64,000 nt of DNA from CALXVA01 sp944392465 (GTDB taxonomy: Bacteria > Bacillota > Clostridia > TANB77 > CAG-508). The stretch spans positions 372,001 to 436,000 of the forward strand of contig OZ006978.1 in assembly GCA_963931155.1 (NCBI GenBank), read 5' to 3'. Shown here in pieces: positions 9,755 to 18,435 of the stretch (positions are counted from its first letter, which is position 1; each line of letters begins with the position of its first letter). The notes beneath the pieces are model-generated. The model was not told the DNA's origin. It searched no databases and saw only the letters and a program-made list of their open reading frames with translations. A program made the position numbers and the translations under genes.

Positions 9755-9838
9755 TTAATCACCTCATTTACTATTAATAGATGCTATCTATCATATCATC
9801 TATATAAAAATAAATCAAGATACATTGCGAAAATTTGT

Positions 9839-10897
9839 TTATATTATTTTTCCTCCACCAAGTACAATATTATTATCTATATAAAACACAACAGATTGTC
9901 CTGGTGTTATTGCTCTTTGTGGTTCTTTAAATTCTAATGTAGCTATACCATCTTTTACTTTTAAAATTGCATCTGCTTCTTTTGCCCTATATCTTATTTT
10001 TGCTTTTACTTCTATGCTTTTACTTAAGTCAATATCTAACAAAAATTTTAGTTCATTTGCTTTTAGAATATTGCTATATAATTCTTTTTCAGTTCCGACT
10101 ATTACATTGTTGTTTTCTTTATCCAATTTAAGAACATATAGCGGTTCTGAATATGATATTCCTAAACCTTTTCTTTGCCCTACTGTATAATTTATAATTC
10201 CTATATGTTTTCCTAAAATCTTTCCATTATTTAAAATAATGTTACCTGATTTATTTTTCTTTTTAAAATCTGGTTGATTTTTCTCTAAAAATCCAACATA
10301 ATTATTATCCGGTATAAAACACACTTCTTGGCTTTCTTTCTTTTTAGCTACATTCAAGCCATTTTTTTCTGCTATTTTTCGTATTTCTTCTTTATTATTA
10401 AATTCAGAAAGTGGAAATATAATATGTGATAAAATTTCTTTGTTTATTCCATATAAAAAATATGTCTGATCCTTTTTTTCTTCATTGGATTTTGTTAGCA
10501 CATATTGTCCATATTTTTCAGAATACTCTATTTTAGCATAATGTCCTGTTGCAATATATTCACAATCAAATTTTATAGCATATTTATAAAACATATCAAA
10601 TTTCATAAACTTATTACATTCCACACATGGATTTGGTGTTTTTCCACACATATATGTACATATAAAATTATCAATTACATTTTCTTTAAATTCTTTTTTT
10701 AAATCAATTACATGATGCTCAATTCCTAATTTATCACATACATTTTTTGCATCTTTTATTTCATCATATTCTTCTTTGCCATTATCCCATAGTTTCATTG
10801 TAGCTCCAACAACCTCATAGCCTTTTTCCTTTAATACAATTGCTGATGTGGAACTATCAACTCCACCACTCATACCAAGTAGAACTCTTTTATTCAT
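9839..10897 (-). CDS. mnmA: tRNA 2-thiouridine(34) synthase
   Basis: Adds sulfur to U34 of tRNAs for Lys, Glu and Gln. The PP-loop GMSGGVDSS is at residues 8-16. The two catalytic cysteines appear in NPCVECN and in ESQEVCFIP. The central YTVGQRKGLGI stretch is typical, and a C-terminal beta-barrel ends in VVFYIDNNIVLGGGKII. At 352 residues it has normal length. It lies just downstream of a TSCPD-domain gene and aspS on the same strand, suggesting a translation-related operon. Confidence 0.96.
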   Translation of the reverse strand: MNKRVLLGMSGGVDSSTSAIVLKEKGYEVVGATMKLWDNGKEEYDEIKDAKNVCDKLGIEHHVIDLKKEFKENVIDNFICTYMCGKTPNPCVECNKFMKFDMFYKYAIKFDCEYIATGHYAKIEYSEKYGQYVLTKSNEEKKDQTYFLYGINKEILSHIIFPLSEFNNKEEIRKIAEKNGLNVAKKKESQEVCFIPDNNYVGFLEKNQPDFKKKNKSGNIILNNGKILGKHIGIINYTVGQRKGLGISYSEPLYVLKLDKENNNVIVGTEKELYSNILKANELKFLLDIDLSKSIEVKAKIRYRAKEADAILKVKDGIATLEFKEPQRAITPGQSVVFYIDNNIVLGGGKII

Positions 10898-10914
10898 TAT
10901 ATTTTATACCTCTT

Positions 10915-11166
10915 TTATTGTTTTGATTTAATTTCTTCTAAAGCTTTAGTTAGTTGATCTGGACAAGATGTACCTTTGTTTCCACAAGGTATTCCCTTTA
11001 ATTTTTTTATTACATCATCTATTTTCATACCTTCTACCAATCTAGATACTCCTTGTGTGTTTCCATGGCAACCACCTATTATATTAACTTTTTTTATTAT
11101 ATTTCCATCTGTTTCTATTATCATTTCTCTTGAACATACTCCACTTGGTACAAATCTATATTCCAT
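10915..11166 (-). CDS. TSCPD domain protein (TIGR03905-type)
   Basis: An 83-residue protein with conserved cysteines (GVCSREM, GGCHGN, GIPCGNKGTSCPDQL). The closing TSCPDQL motif gives the family its name and also occurs at the C-terminus of some ribonucleotide reductases. It probably binds metal or acts in redox or nucleotide metabolism, but no reaction is established for the stand-alone form. It lies between aspS and mnmA with short gaps, so it is likely cotranscribed. Confidence 0.85.
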   Translation of the reverse strand: MEYRFVPSGVCSREMIIETDGNIIKKVNIIGGCHGNTQGVSRLVEGMKIDDVIKKLKGIPCGNKGTSCPDQLTKALEEIKSKQ

Positions 11167-11192
11167 TTTTCTTCTCCTATCTTTATATATTG

Positions 11193-12971
11193 CTAATCTT
11201 TTGCTTCTTCTCCTACATCAACTTTAATATGAACATCTTCTAATTGTTGCTTCGTTACTGTACTTGGTGCTCGCATAAGTAAATCTCTTGCTTTCTTATT
11301 TTTAGGAAATGCAATAACTTCTCTTATATTATCAGAATCAGCTATAAGCATTATCATCCTATCTAATCCAGGTGCAGCACCAGCATGTGGAGGTGTTCCA
11401 TATTGAAATGCATTATATAATGCTCCAAATCTATTTTCTACTTCATCTTCACTATATCCTGCAATTTCAAATGCCTTTACCATAAGCTCTGGATCATGGT
11501 TTCTTACTGCTCCTGATGCCATTTCATATCCATTACATACAACATCATATTGATATGCTAATATATCTAATGGATTTTTGTTTTCTAAAGCTTTTCTTCC
11601 TCCCTGTGGCATTGAAAATGGATTATGATTAAAATCAATTGTTCCTTCATCAGATAATTCATACATTGGGAAATCTGTTATAAAGCAAAATCTATATACA
11701 TTCTTCTCGATTAAATCCAATCTTTTTCCAAGTTCTATTCTAACTAATCCCGCAATTTTTTGTGCAACTTTTAATTCATCTGCTATAAAGAATATTGCAG
11801 AATTTTCTTTTACACCATATTCTTTTTCTAAAACCTCTTTATTTTCATCTGTCAAGAACTTAGAAATTCCTCCAGTATATCCATTTTCTTTTTCCACTTT
11901 AACCCAAGCTAAACCATTTGCTCCAGCCTCTTCTTTAGCAAAGTTTGTCATACTATCAAAGAATTTTCTTCCTTGCTCTGCTCCATCTGGAACAACAATT
12001 ATTTTTACAGTTTTACCTTTAAATGCATTAAATTCTGTATTAACAAATAATTTGGTAGTATCTTGTATAATTAAAGGATTACGTAAATCTGGTTTATCTA
12101 TGCCATATGTTTCCATTGCTTCTTTATATGGTATACATCTAAAAGGTGGTTCATCAACTTTCCAATTAGTGTGTTCTTTAAATACTGTTGTAAATACTGT
12201 TTCTAGAACTTTAAAAACATCTTCTTGCTCAGCAAAACTCATTTCAAAATCCAATTGATAAAACTCACCCGGTGCTCTATCAGCTCTAGGATCTTCATCT
12301 CTAAAGCAAGGAGCAATTTGATAATATCTATCAAAACCAGAAACCATTAACAATTGTTTAAATTGTTGAGGTGCTTGAGGAAGAGCATAAAACTCCCCTG
12401 GGTGCAACCTACTAGGCACTAAATAATCCCTTGCACCTTCTGGAGATGAATTAGCTAAAATAGGTGTTTGAATTTCACTAAACCCTAGTTCATCCATTAT
12501 TCTTCTTAATGTTTTCATTACTTTAGAACGAAGTAGTATAGTATCATGTAATTTAGTATTTCTTAAGTCTAAAAATCTATATTCTAATCTTAAATCTTCT
12601 CTTGCTTCGCCTGTAGTTTTCTCTGAGTTAATCTCAAAAGGCAAAACATTCTTACATTTACCAAGTACCTTAATTTCTTCAGCTTCTATTTCAATTTCAC
12701 CAGTTGGAATTTTTTTGTTCTTATTACTTCTTTCTACAACTTTCCCTTTAACACTTATCACACATTCAGTAACTAAATCATTAGATGTTTCTAATAATCC
12801 AGACTCTTCATTTATAACTATTTGAGTAATTCCAAATTGGTCACGTAAATCTATGAACTTCATTGAACCTAAATTTCTTATAGTCTGAATCCACCCAGCA
12901 AGTAAAACAGTCTGTCCAACATTTGAAATATTTAACTCTCCACAATTATGATCTCTGTACATATAACTCAT
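11193..12971 (-). CDS. aspS: Aspartyl-tRNA synthetase
   Basis: Charges tRNA-Asp. Class II synthetase of bacterial type: N-terminal OB-fold anticodon domain (residues 1-110), motif 2 FRDEDPRADR, an inserted GAD domain (about 290-420), and motif 3 GAAPGLDRMIML near the C-terminus. At 592 residues it is full length. Start ATG 12971 follows AAAAAGGAATGAGTT. No T-box leader was seen upstream. The bacterial type can be discriminating or not depending on whether a GatCAB pathway exists, which the window does not show. Confidence 0.97.
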   Translation of the reverse strand: MSYMYRDHNCGELNISNVGQTVLLAGWIQTIRNLGSMKFIDLRDQFGITQIVINEESGLLETSNDLVTECVISVKGKVVERSNKNKKIPTGEIEIEAEEIKVLGKCKNVLPFEINSEKTTGEAREDLRLEYRFLDLRNTKLHDTILLRSKVMKTLRRIMDELGFSEIQTPILANSSPEGARDYLVPSRLHPGEFYALPQAPQQFKQLLMVSGFDRYYQIAPCFRDEDPRADRAPGEFYQLDFEMSFAEQEDVFKVLETVFTTVFKEHTNWKVDEPPFRCIPYKEAMETYGIDKPDLRNPLIIQDTTKLFVNTEFNAFKGKTVKIIVVPDGAEQGRKFFDSMTNFAKEEAGANGLAWVKVEKENGYTGGISKFLTDENKEVLEKEYGVKENSAIFFIADELKVAQKIAGLVRIELGKRLDLIEKNVYRFCFITDFPMYELSDEGTIDFNHNPFSMPQGGRKALENKNPLDILAYQYDVVCNGYEMASGAVRNHDPELMVKAFEIAGYSEDEVENRFGALYNAFQYGTPPHAGAAPGLDRMIMLIADSDNIREVIAFPKNKKARDLLMRAPSTVTKQQLEDVHIKVDVGEEAKD

Positions 12972-13096
12972 TCCTTTTTATTTACTTTTTTATATTTAAA
13001 ATATATTTTTTGTTGCATATACTACTTATTTAAGTCAAAATAAATAGACATTATATATTATACTTTGTTTTGTACACAATTTCAATACTGTAAACT

Positions 13097-13132
13097 AAAA
13101 ATGCCAATGGGTCTGTCCTCATTGGCATTTTT
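13097..13132. terminator. Terminator hairpin carrying a REP-like loop
   Basis: AAAAATGCCAATG (13097-13109) pairs perfectly with CATTGGCATTTTT (13120-13132), giving A and T runs on both sides, so it can stop transcripts from either direction. It sits 3 bp beyond the nrdG stop. The loop GGTCTGTCCT resembles the GGGGACAGACC motif repeated elsewhere in the window. Confidence 0.85.
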
Positions 13133-13135
13133 AAG

Positions 13136-13624
13136 TTATTCTATTGTTGTAATTTTACCATCTTTTAATGTCTTTGGTACATCTATTACTCTTTGGTTAG
13201 AAGAACCTCTCCATTTTAATGTTGGGTCATGTAATTCATCTTCATATTGTCCATCTACTAGTACATCAATATATTTAAAAACTTCCTTATCTTTTATGTT
13301 TTCAAATCTAAATCCGGTCCATGCCCATATATTTTTATTTGGATATTTTTCTTTAAATGCTTTTGCAAGTTTTGTTGTTCCTTCTACATTTACAGGGTGC
13401 ATAGGTTCTCCTCCTAAAATTGATAACCCTACAATATAGTCTTTACTAGATAAATCTAAAACCTTTTCTATTGTTTCTTCTGTAAACTCTTTGCCTTCTT
13501 TAAAATCCCAAGTTTCTGGATTAAAGCAGTTTTTGCAATGGAATTCACAGCCTTGCATAAATATAGATACTCTTACACCTGGTCCATTTGATATATCCAT
13601 TTTTCTAATTAAATTATATCTCAT
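13136..13624 (-). CDS. nrdG: Anaerobic ribonucleotide reductase activating protein
   Basis: Radical-SAM enzyme that installs the glycyl radical in NrdD. The cluster motif is CEFHCKNCFN (Cys-x3-Cys-x2-Cys) at about residues 31-40, followed by GLSILGGEPMHP, the SAM-contacting region. At 162 residues it is of normal size. It begins 1 bp after the nrdD stop, so the two genes form one translationally coupled operon. The following hairpin ends the transcript. Confidence 0.96.
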   Translation of the reverse strand: MRYNLIRKMDISNGPGVRVSIFMQGCEFHCKNCFNPETWDFKEGKEFTEETIEKVLDLSSKDYIVGLSILGGEPMHPVNVEGTTKLAKAFKEKYPNKNIWAWTGFRFENIKDKEVFKYIDVLVDGQYEDELHDPTLKWRGSSNQRVIDVPKTLKDGKITTIE

Positions 13625-13625
13625 A

Positions 13626-15818
13626 TTAATCAGCCACCTTATTGTCTAAATGTAGTACTCTTTCTTTTATCTCTTGAGTTCTTCCTTTATTCCAGAAGTT
13701 TGTTCCTATGTATCCGCATGTACGTCTTGCAACATTTAATGTATTATGATCTCTATTTCCGCAGTTTGGGCAATACCATTCTAAATCATCATCAATTAAT
13801 ATTTCTCCTGAATAACCACATTGTTGACAATAATCTGATTTTGTATTAAGTTCTGCATATGTAATATTTTCATAAATAAATTTGATAATTTCTAAAATTG
13901 ATTCCAAATTATTTTGTAAATTTGGTGTTTCTATATATGAAATAGCTCCTCCCGGGCTTAGTCTTTGGAATTCACTTTCAAGTTTTAATTTTGAAAAGGC
14001 ATCAATTTCTTCAAAAACAGGTACATGATATGAATTAGTAATATAATTTCTATCTGTTATTCCTTTAACAGTTCCAAATCTCTCTCTTAAACATTTAGCA
14101 AATTTATATGTAGTAGATTCAATTGGTGTTCCATATAAAGAATAATCAATATCTTCTGCTTTTTTCCATTTTGCTGTAGCATCATTTAATTTTTGCATAA
14201 CTTCTAAAGCAAATTCTTTACCATCACCATTATCTGTATGAGAATGTCCTGTCATAAATTTAACACATTCATATAAACCAGCATACCCTAATGAAATTGT
14301 TGAATAGCCATGATGTAATAGTTCATGAATTGATTCTCCTTTTTCTAGTCTTGCTAATGCTCCATGTTGCCATAAAATAGGTGCTACATCACTTTTAGCA
14401 TTACTTAATCTCTTATGTCTTATTTGTAGAGCTTTATGACATAGTTCTAGTCTTTCATCAAATATTTTCCAGAATTTATCGAAATCTCCATCTGAAGAAA
14501 GGGCTACATCAGGCAAGTTTATAGTTACAACACCTTGGTTAAATCTTCCATAATATTTTCCTTTTCCTTTAACATAGTTTTTAGCTTTTGCAATATTTCC
14601 AAGACTCATTGTTCTATCTGGAGTAAGAAATGATCTACATCCCATACAAGGATAGCACTCACCATTTCCTAATTCATTTATTTTTAATTCTTTCATTACT
14701 TTTTCAGAAATATAATCTGGTACCATTCTCTTAGCTGTACATTCAGCAGCTAGTTTTGTTAAATACCAATATTTACTATCTTCATGAATATTGTCTTCTT
14801 CAAGAATATATAAAAGTTTTGGGAATGCAGGTGTTATATAAACACCTTTTTCATTTTTAAAACCAAGAATTCTTTGTCTTAAAAACTCTTCAATTACCAT
14901 AGCTAATTCATCTTTGTACTCATCTGTTTCACCTAAGTACATACAAACTGATAAAAATGGTGCTTGTCCATTTGTGTTTGTCATAGAATTTACTTGATAG
15001 TTAAAAGTTTGAACTCCATCTTCAACTTCTTTTTTAGTATCTTGCATAGCAAACTTCTCGCAATCTTCTTTGCTTAAGTTTCTTTCTTGATATTTCTTCA
15101 AATATTTTTCATAACTTGCTCTTACAAATGGAGCTAAATGAGAAAGTGAAACTGTTGCTCCACCATAACTTGATGATGTAACTGCTAAAATTATTTGAGT
15201 TGCTATTGTTGCAGCAGTAATAAATCTATGAGGTTTTTCTATCATAACTCCATTTATAACAGTTCCATTTTGCAACATATCATCTAAGTTTATTAATTCA
15301 CAATTATGAAGAGCATTTTGTGCAAAATAATCTGCATCATGGAAGTGAATTATACCCGCATCGTGAGCTTTTACTATATCTTCAGGGAGTAAAAATCTTC
15401 TAGTTATATCTGTACTTGTTATACCTGCTAAATAATCTCTTTGTGTTGTTACAACTTCTGCATTCTTATTTGAATTTTCATTGTTCCAGTATTCATTTTC
15501 ACCTTCAATTAATTCCTTAATTGATTGATCTGTTGTATTAGCTTTTCTCACTAATTCTCTTGTATATCTATATGTAATATATTTTTTAGCTAATTGATAT
15601 TTATCAAATTCCATTAATTTTTGTTCTATAATATCTTGTATATCTTCAACAAGAATTCTCTTTTTGTTTAATTCTTCAATATATTTAATTATTTCTTCAA
15701 TTTCTTCTTTTGATGCTTTATTTTTCCCCTTCACTTCATTATTGGCTTTTCCTATTGCAATCCTTATTTTATCAGGATTATAGTCTACTATATGACCATC
15801 TCTTTTTACGATTTTCAT
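13626..15818 (-). CDS. nrdD: Anaerobic ribonucleoside-triphosphate reductase
   Basis: Makes deoxynucleotides without oxygen by glycyl-radical chemistry. An N-terminal ATP-cone (about 1-95, starting MKIVKRDGHIVDYN) gives allosteric control. The glycyl-radical core ends in RRTCGYIGTN, with the radical Gly at about 702. A four-Cys zinc site precedes it (CQQCGYSG and CPNCGNRD). Length of 730 residues is typical. Upstream is a divergent promoter region with a palindrome, shared with a Crp/Fnr-type regulator that may control it. Confidence 0.97.
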   Translation of the reverse strand: MKIVKRDGHIVDYNPDKIRIAIGKANNEVKGKNKASKEEIEEIIKYIEELNKKRILVEDIQDIIEQKLMEFDKYQLAKKYITYRYTRELVRKANTTDQSIKELIEGENEYWNNENSNKNAEVVTTQRDYLAGITSTDITRRFLLPEDIVKAHDAGIIHFHDADYFAQNALHNCELINLDDMLQNGTVINGVMIEKPHRFITAATIATQIILAVTSSSYGGATVSLSHLAPFVRASYEKYLKKYQERNLSKEDCEKFAMQDTKKEVEDGVQTFNYQVNSMTNTNGQAPFLSVCMYLGETDEYKDELAMVIEEFLRQRILGFKNEKGVYITPAFPKLLYILEEDNIHEDSKYWYLTKLAAECTAKRMVPDYISEKVMKELKINELGNGECYPCMGCRSFLTPDRTMSLGNIAKAKNYVKGKGKYYGRFNQGVVTINLPDVALSSDGDFDKFWKIFDERLELCHKALQIRHKRLSNAKSDVAPILWQHGALARLEKGESIHELLHHGYSTISLGYAGLYECVKFMTGHSHTDNGDGKEFALEVMQKLNDATAKWKKAEDIDYSLYGTPIESTTYKFAKCLRERFGTVKGITDRNYITNSYHVPVFEEIDAFSKLKLESEFQRLSPGGAISYIETPNLQNNLESILEIIKFIYENITYAELNTKSDYCQQCGYSGEILIDDDLEWYCPNCGNRDHNTLNVARRTCGYIGTNFWNKGRTQEIKERVLHLDNKVAD

Positions 15819-15867
15819 GTCTTTCGTACCCCCTATATTTTTCTTTTTTCATTCTTAAACTGCCTAA

Positions 15868-15932
15868 ATTTTAATAATAAATTATACATCTTGCAAGTTG
15901 CACTTGCACCTTTTTTTAATTTTTGTTAAAAT
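15868..15932. promoter_or_regulatory. Divergent nrdD / regulator promoters sharing a palindromic operator
   Basis: Rightward promoter: TTGCAC at 15904-15909, 17-bp spacer, TAAAAT at 15927-15932, serving the Crp/Fnr gene. Leftward promoter on the minus strand: TTGCAA at 15896-15891, 17-bp spacer, TAAAAT at 15873-15868, serving nrdD. Between and over both -35 boxes lies the perfect dyad TGCAAGT-TGC-ACTTGCA at 15892-15908. A protein bound there should affect both promoters. No NrdR box was recognised. Confidence 0.65.
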
Positions 15933-15949
15933 AAATTTAGGTGATAATT

Positions 15950-16582
15950 ATGAATAGTCCATTTGCGGGTTTATCAAAATCTCAAATAAATAAATTATAC
16001 AATTTATTAGGTGTACATATATATAATTTTAGTAAAAATCAAGAGGTTCTCCCTACTATAAAAAATGAAAATATAGTATGTATAGTTACTGAAGGTTCAG
16101 CTCAAATAAAAAATATAGAATATAACGGCAATGAAATAATAATAGAAAACTTAGAAAAAGAATCTGTATTTGGTACAAATATCTCTTTAACAAACAACGA
16201 AAATTACGAAATAATAGCAGAAGAGAATTGTCAAATTCTAGTTATAGATTATGATAATTTAATAAAGCCTAATAATACAAATCATAACTATTTTAATATA
16301 TTTCTTATGAATTTATTTGATATTACAAGCGAAAAAATAAGACAAAAAAATGAAAGAATTAGAATTCTAGAAAAAAAACAAATTCGAGAAAAACTTCTAG
16401 AATACTTTGAAGTAGAATACAAAAAATCTTATTTAAGACGTATTACACTACCTTTCTCTTTAAAAGATTTAGCAGATTATATGGGAGTAAATCGCTCGGC
16501 CATGTTTAGAGAATTAAAACGTTTAAAAGAAGACAATCTAATTGAAGTAAATGGAAAAAGAATTACTCTATTATACAAATAA
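15950..16582 (+). CDS. Crp/Fnr-family transcription regulator
   Basis: A 210-residue protein with an N-terminal cyclic-nucleotide-binding-like beta barrel (about 20-115), a long dimer helix, and a C-terminal winged helix (SLKDLADYMGVNRSAMFRELKRL). There is no N-terminal cysteine cluster like that of Fnr, and the barrel lacks an obvious cAMP-binding Arg-Ser pair, so the signal is unknown. The ATG at 15950 follows TTAGGTG; the GTG at 15941 is part of that site. It diverges from nrdD across a dyad, so autoregulation and control of anaerobic RNR are plausible. Confidence 0.85.
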   Translation: MNSPFAGLSKSQINKLYNLLGVHIYNFSKNQEVLPTIKNENIVCIVTEGSAQIKNIEYNGNEIIIENLEKESVFGTNISLTNNENYEIIAEENCQILVIDYDNLIKPNNTNHNYFNIFLMNLFDITSEKIRQKNERIRILEKKQIREKLLEYFEVEYKKSYLRRITLPFSLKDLADYMGVNRSAMFRELKRLKEDNLIEVNGKRITLLYK

Positions 16583-17083
16583 CCTTTGTCAGTTTTAGGG
16601 ACAGGCTCTTTTCCGCCAACTTTGTCAGTTTTGGGGACAGACTCTTTTTGCAAGTTTTATGCAAAGTATTTTTAGCTAAGCTCGGATCTTTTTACTTATA
16701 ATGCCTAATGCTATTCAAGACAATTTTCCTTGGCACAAAAAATAAAATTAATACTTTTCCTACTTAATAAAAACATTATGCAATTAAAAAAAAGAAATTA
16801 ACATGCTATTGTGACAGTAATTTTTGTAAGAAGTTGTTTTAAAATTTTACTAAGAATTTCTCATGACAAGTGAGTACTCTTGTAAAATTTTAAATAGAAA
16901 TTCTTCTATAATTAGCTAGAAATAAATGTTAATTTAATTTTGATAAAAATTGCATAATGTTTTTATTAAGTAATCTGTGCCAATTGAACCAGTTTCTTAA
17001 AGTAACAACTTTGACATGAAAGAGTCTGTCCCCAAAGATGACAAAGGTGGCACTAAAGAGCCTGTCCCCAAAACTGACAAAGG
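16583..17083. repeat. Non-coding palindromic repeat element with GGGGACAG-type ends
   Basis: The left end (16583-16650) holds two tandem copies of TTTGTCAGTTTTRGGGACAG followed by RCTCTTT. The right end (about 17018-17083) holds the same two copies inverted. Inside are nested inverted repeats: TTGGCACA (16729-16736) with TGTGCCAA, and a pair of about 22 bp around AATAAAAACATTATGCAATT (about 16765-16785 and 16948-16970). The whole 500 bp can fold into one long hairpin and contains no convincing gene. It resembles a MITE or a cluster of REP-type sequences mobilised by a Y1 transposase encoded elsewhere. It abuts the 3' end of dtd. Confidence 0.75.
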
Positions 17084-17521
17084 TTATTTCTCTAGAATTA
17101 TTGTTACAGGTCCATCATTTATAAGACTCACTTTCATATCTGCTCCAAATATACCCTTCTCAACTTCTATTCCTTTGTTTTTACATTCCTTGCAAAAATA
17201 TTCGTATAATTCATTTGCTATTTCTGGCTTGGCTGCATTTATAAATGATGGTCTGTTTCCTCCTGTGCAGTCTGCATATAGTGTAAATTGTGATACTATG
17301 AGTAATTTTCCTTTTACATCTTTTATGCTTAAATTCATTTTTCCTTTTTCGTCTTCGAATACTCTTAGGTTGCATAGTTTTTTTACTAAATAATCTGCTG
17401 TTTCTTTTGTATCTGTATGTGTTACTCCTAGAAGTACTAAAAAGCCTTTTTCAATTCTTCCTACTGTTTTATTATCTACATCCACTTTTGCATTTTTTAC
17501 TCTTTGAACTACTAATTTCAT
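17084..17521 (-). CDS. dtd: D-aminoacyl-tRNA deacylase
   Basis: Hydrolyses D-amino acids from tRNA, protecting translation. The start MKLVVQRVKNAKV, the SQFTLYAD motif and the GNRPSF stretch are family signatures; the cross-subunit Gly-Pro motif is seen in NDGPVT near the C-terminus. The ATG at 17521 (145 residues) matches the usual N-terminus; the upstream TTG at 17533 lies in the ribosome-binding region. The stop codon lies directly against the repeat element to the left. Confidence 0.95.
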   Translation of the reverse strand: MKLVVQRVKNAKVDVDNKTVGRIEKGFLVLLGVTHTDTKETADYLVKKLCNLRVFEDEKGKMNLSIKDVKGKLLIVSQFTLYADCTGGNRPSFINAAKPEIANELYEYFCKECKNKGIEVEKGIFGADMKVSLINDGPVTIILEK

Positions 17522-17555
17522 TATTAATCCCAACCTTTTCTAGTGCTAATATTCA

Positions 17556-18341
17556 CTATTTGTTTAATTTTCTTCTTACATATTCATATATCATAATACT
17601 TCCTGCAACAGATGCATTTAAGCTTTCTGTTTTTCCTAGCATTGGTATAATAACTTTTTCATCTGCTATATCTTTTATTTCTTTAGATACTCCATTTGCT
17701 TCATTTCCAATTACTATTACTGTTTTGCTATAATCTGCATTATATATATTCTTTTTTGCATCTAATGTGGTTACCATTATTTTATATCCATGTGTTTTTG
17801 CATTTTCTAATTCTTCTTTTAAATTATCCGCTTCGACAATATTAATTCTAAAAATAGCTCCCATTGTAGATCTTACAACTTTGGGGTTATATACATCTAC
17901 CGTGTTTTTAGATACTATTATTTGTTTTAAATTTGCACTATCTGCTGTTCTTAATATAGTCCCTAAATTTCCTGGGTCTTGTATGTCATCTAGAGCGATT
18001 ATTATATCTTCTTTATAACTTGCATCTTCATTTTTCTTTTTTTCCACTACTGCAATTATTCCTTGTGGTGTTTTTACATCTGTTATTATATTAAATACAG
18101 ATTTAGTTACATATATTAGGTTATGTCTTGCTATTTCAAACATTGTGTCTTTATCAATTTCTTCGTCTGAAAACTCTTCACACATAACTATTTGCTTAAT
18201 TACTGCATTTTCTTCTATTGCTTCTTTTATGAGCTTTATTCCTTCTATTATATATGAATTTTCTAAGTCTCTATATTTTTTTTCTTTTAATTTTCTTATA
18301 TTTTTTATTATTTCATTATCTTTGCTTGAAATTATATTCAT
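17556..18341 (-). CDS. TrmH/SpoU-family rRNA or tRNA 2'-O-methyltransferase
   Basis: A 261-residue SPOUT methyltransferase. An N-terminal substrate-binding domain (1-100) is followed by the knotted domain with LDDIQDPGNLGTILRTAD (motif 1), VIGNEANGVSKE (motif 2) and IPMLGKTESLNASVAGSI (motif 3). It is likely to methylate 23S rRNA, but which nucleotide cannot be told from sequence. The ATG at 18341 has AAGGAG seven bases upstream. It lies 34 bp before dtd on the same strand. Confidence 0.9.
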   Translation of the reverse strand: MNIISSKDNEIIKNIRKLKEKKYRDLENSYIIEGIKLIKEAIEENAVIKQIVMCEEFSDEEIDKDTMFEIARHNLIYVTKSVFNIITDVKTPQGIIAVVEKKKNEDASYKEDIIIALDDIQDPGNLGTILRTADSANLKQIIVSKNTVDVYNPKVVRSTMGAIFRINIVEADNLKEELENAKTHGYKIMVTTLDAKKNIYNADYSKTVIVIGNEANGVSKEIKDIADEKVIIPMLGKTESLNASVAGSIMIYEYVRRKLNK

Positions 18342-18435
18342 CACTTATCTCCTTAATAAAAGTATCACAGTTTTCAATTAATTTATTCTAATTACTTCTT
18401 TAATTTCTAAAAGAAAACACATCCAAAATTTTCTC

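Noticed and set aside
12972..13096. T-box leader before aspS
   Set aside because: No specifier hairpin, T-box core sequence or terminator was seen on the minus strand.
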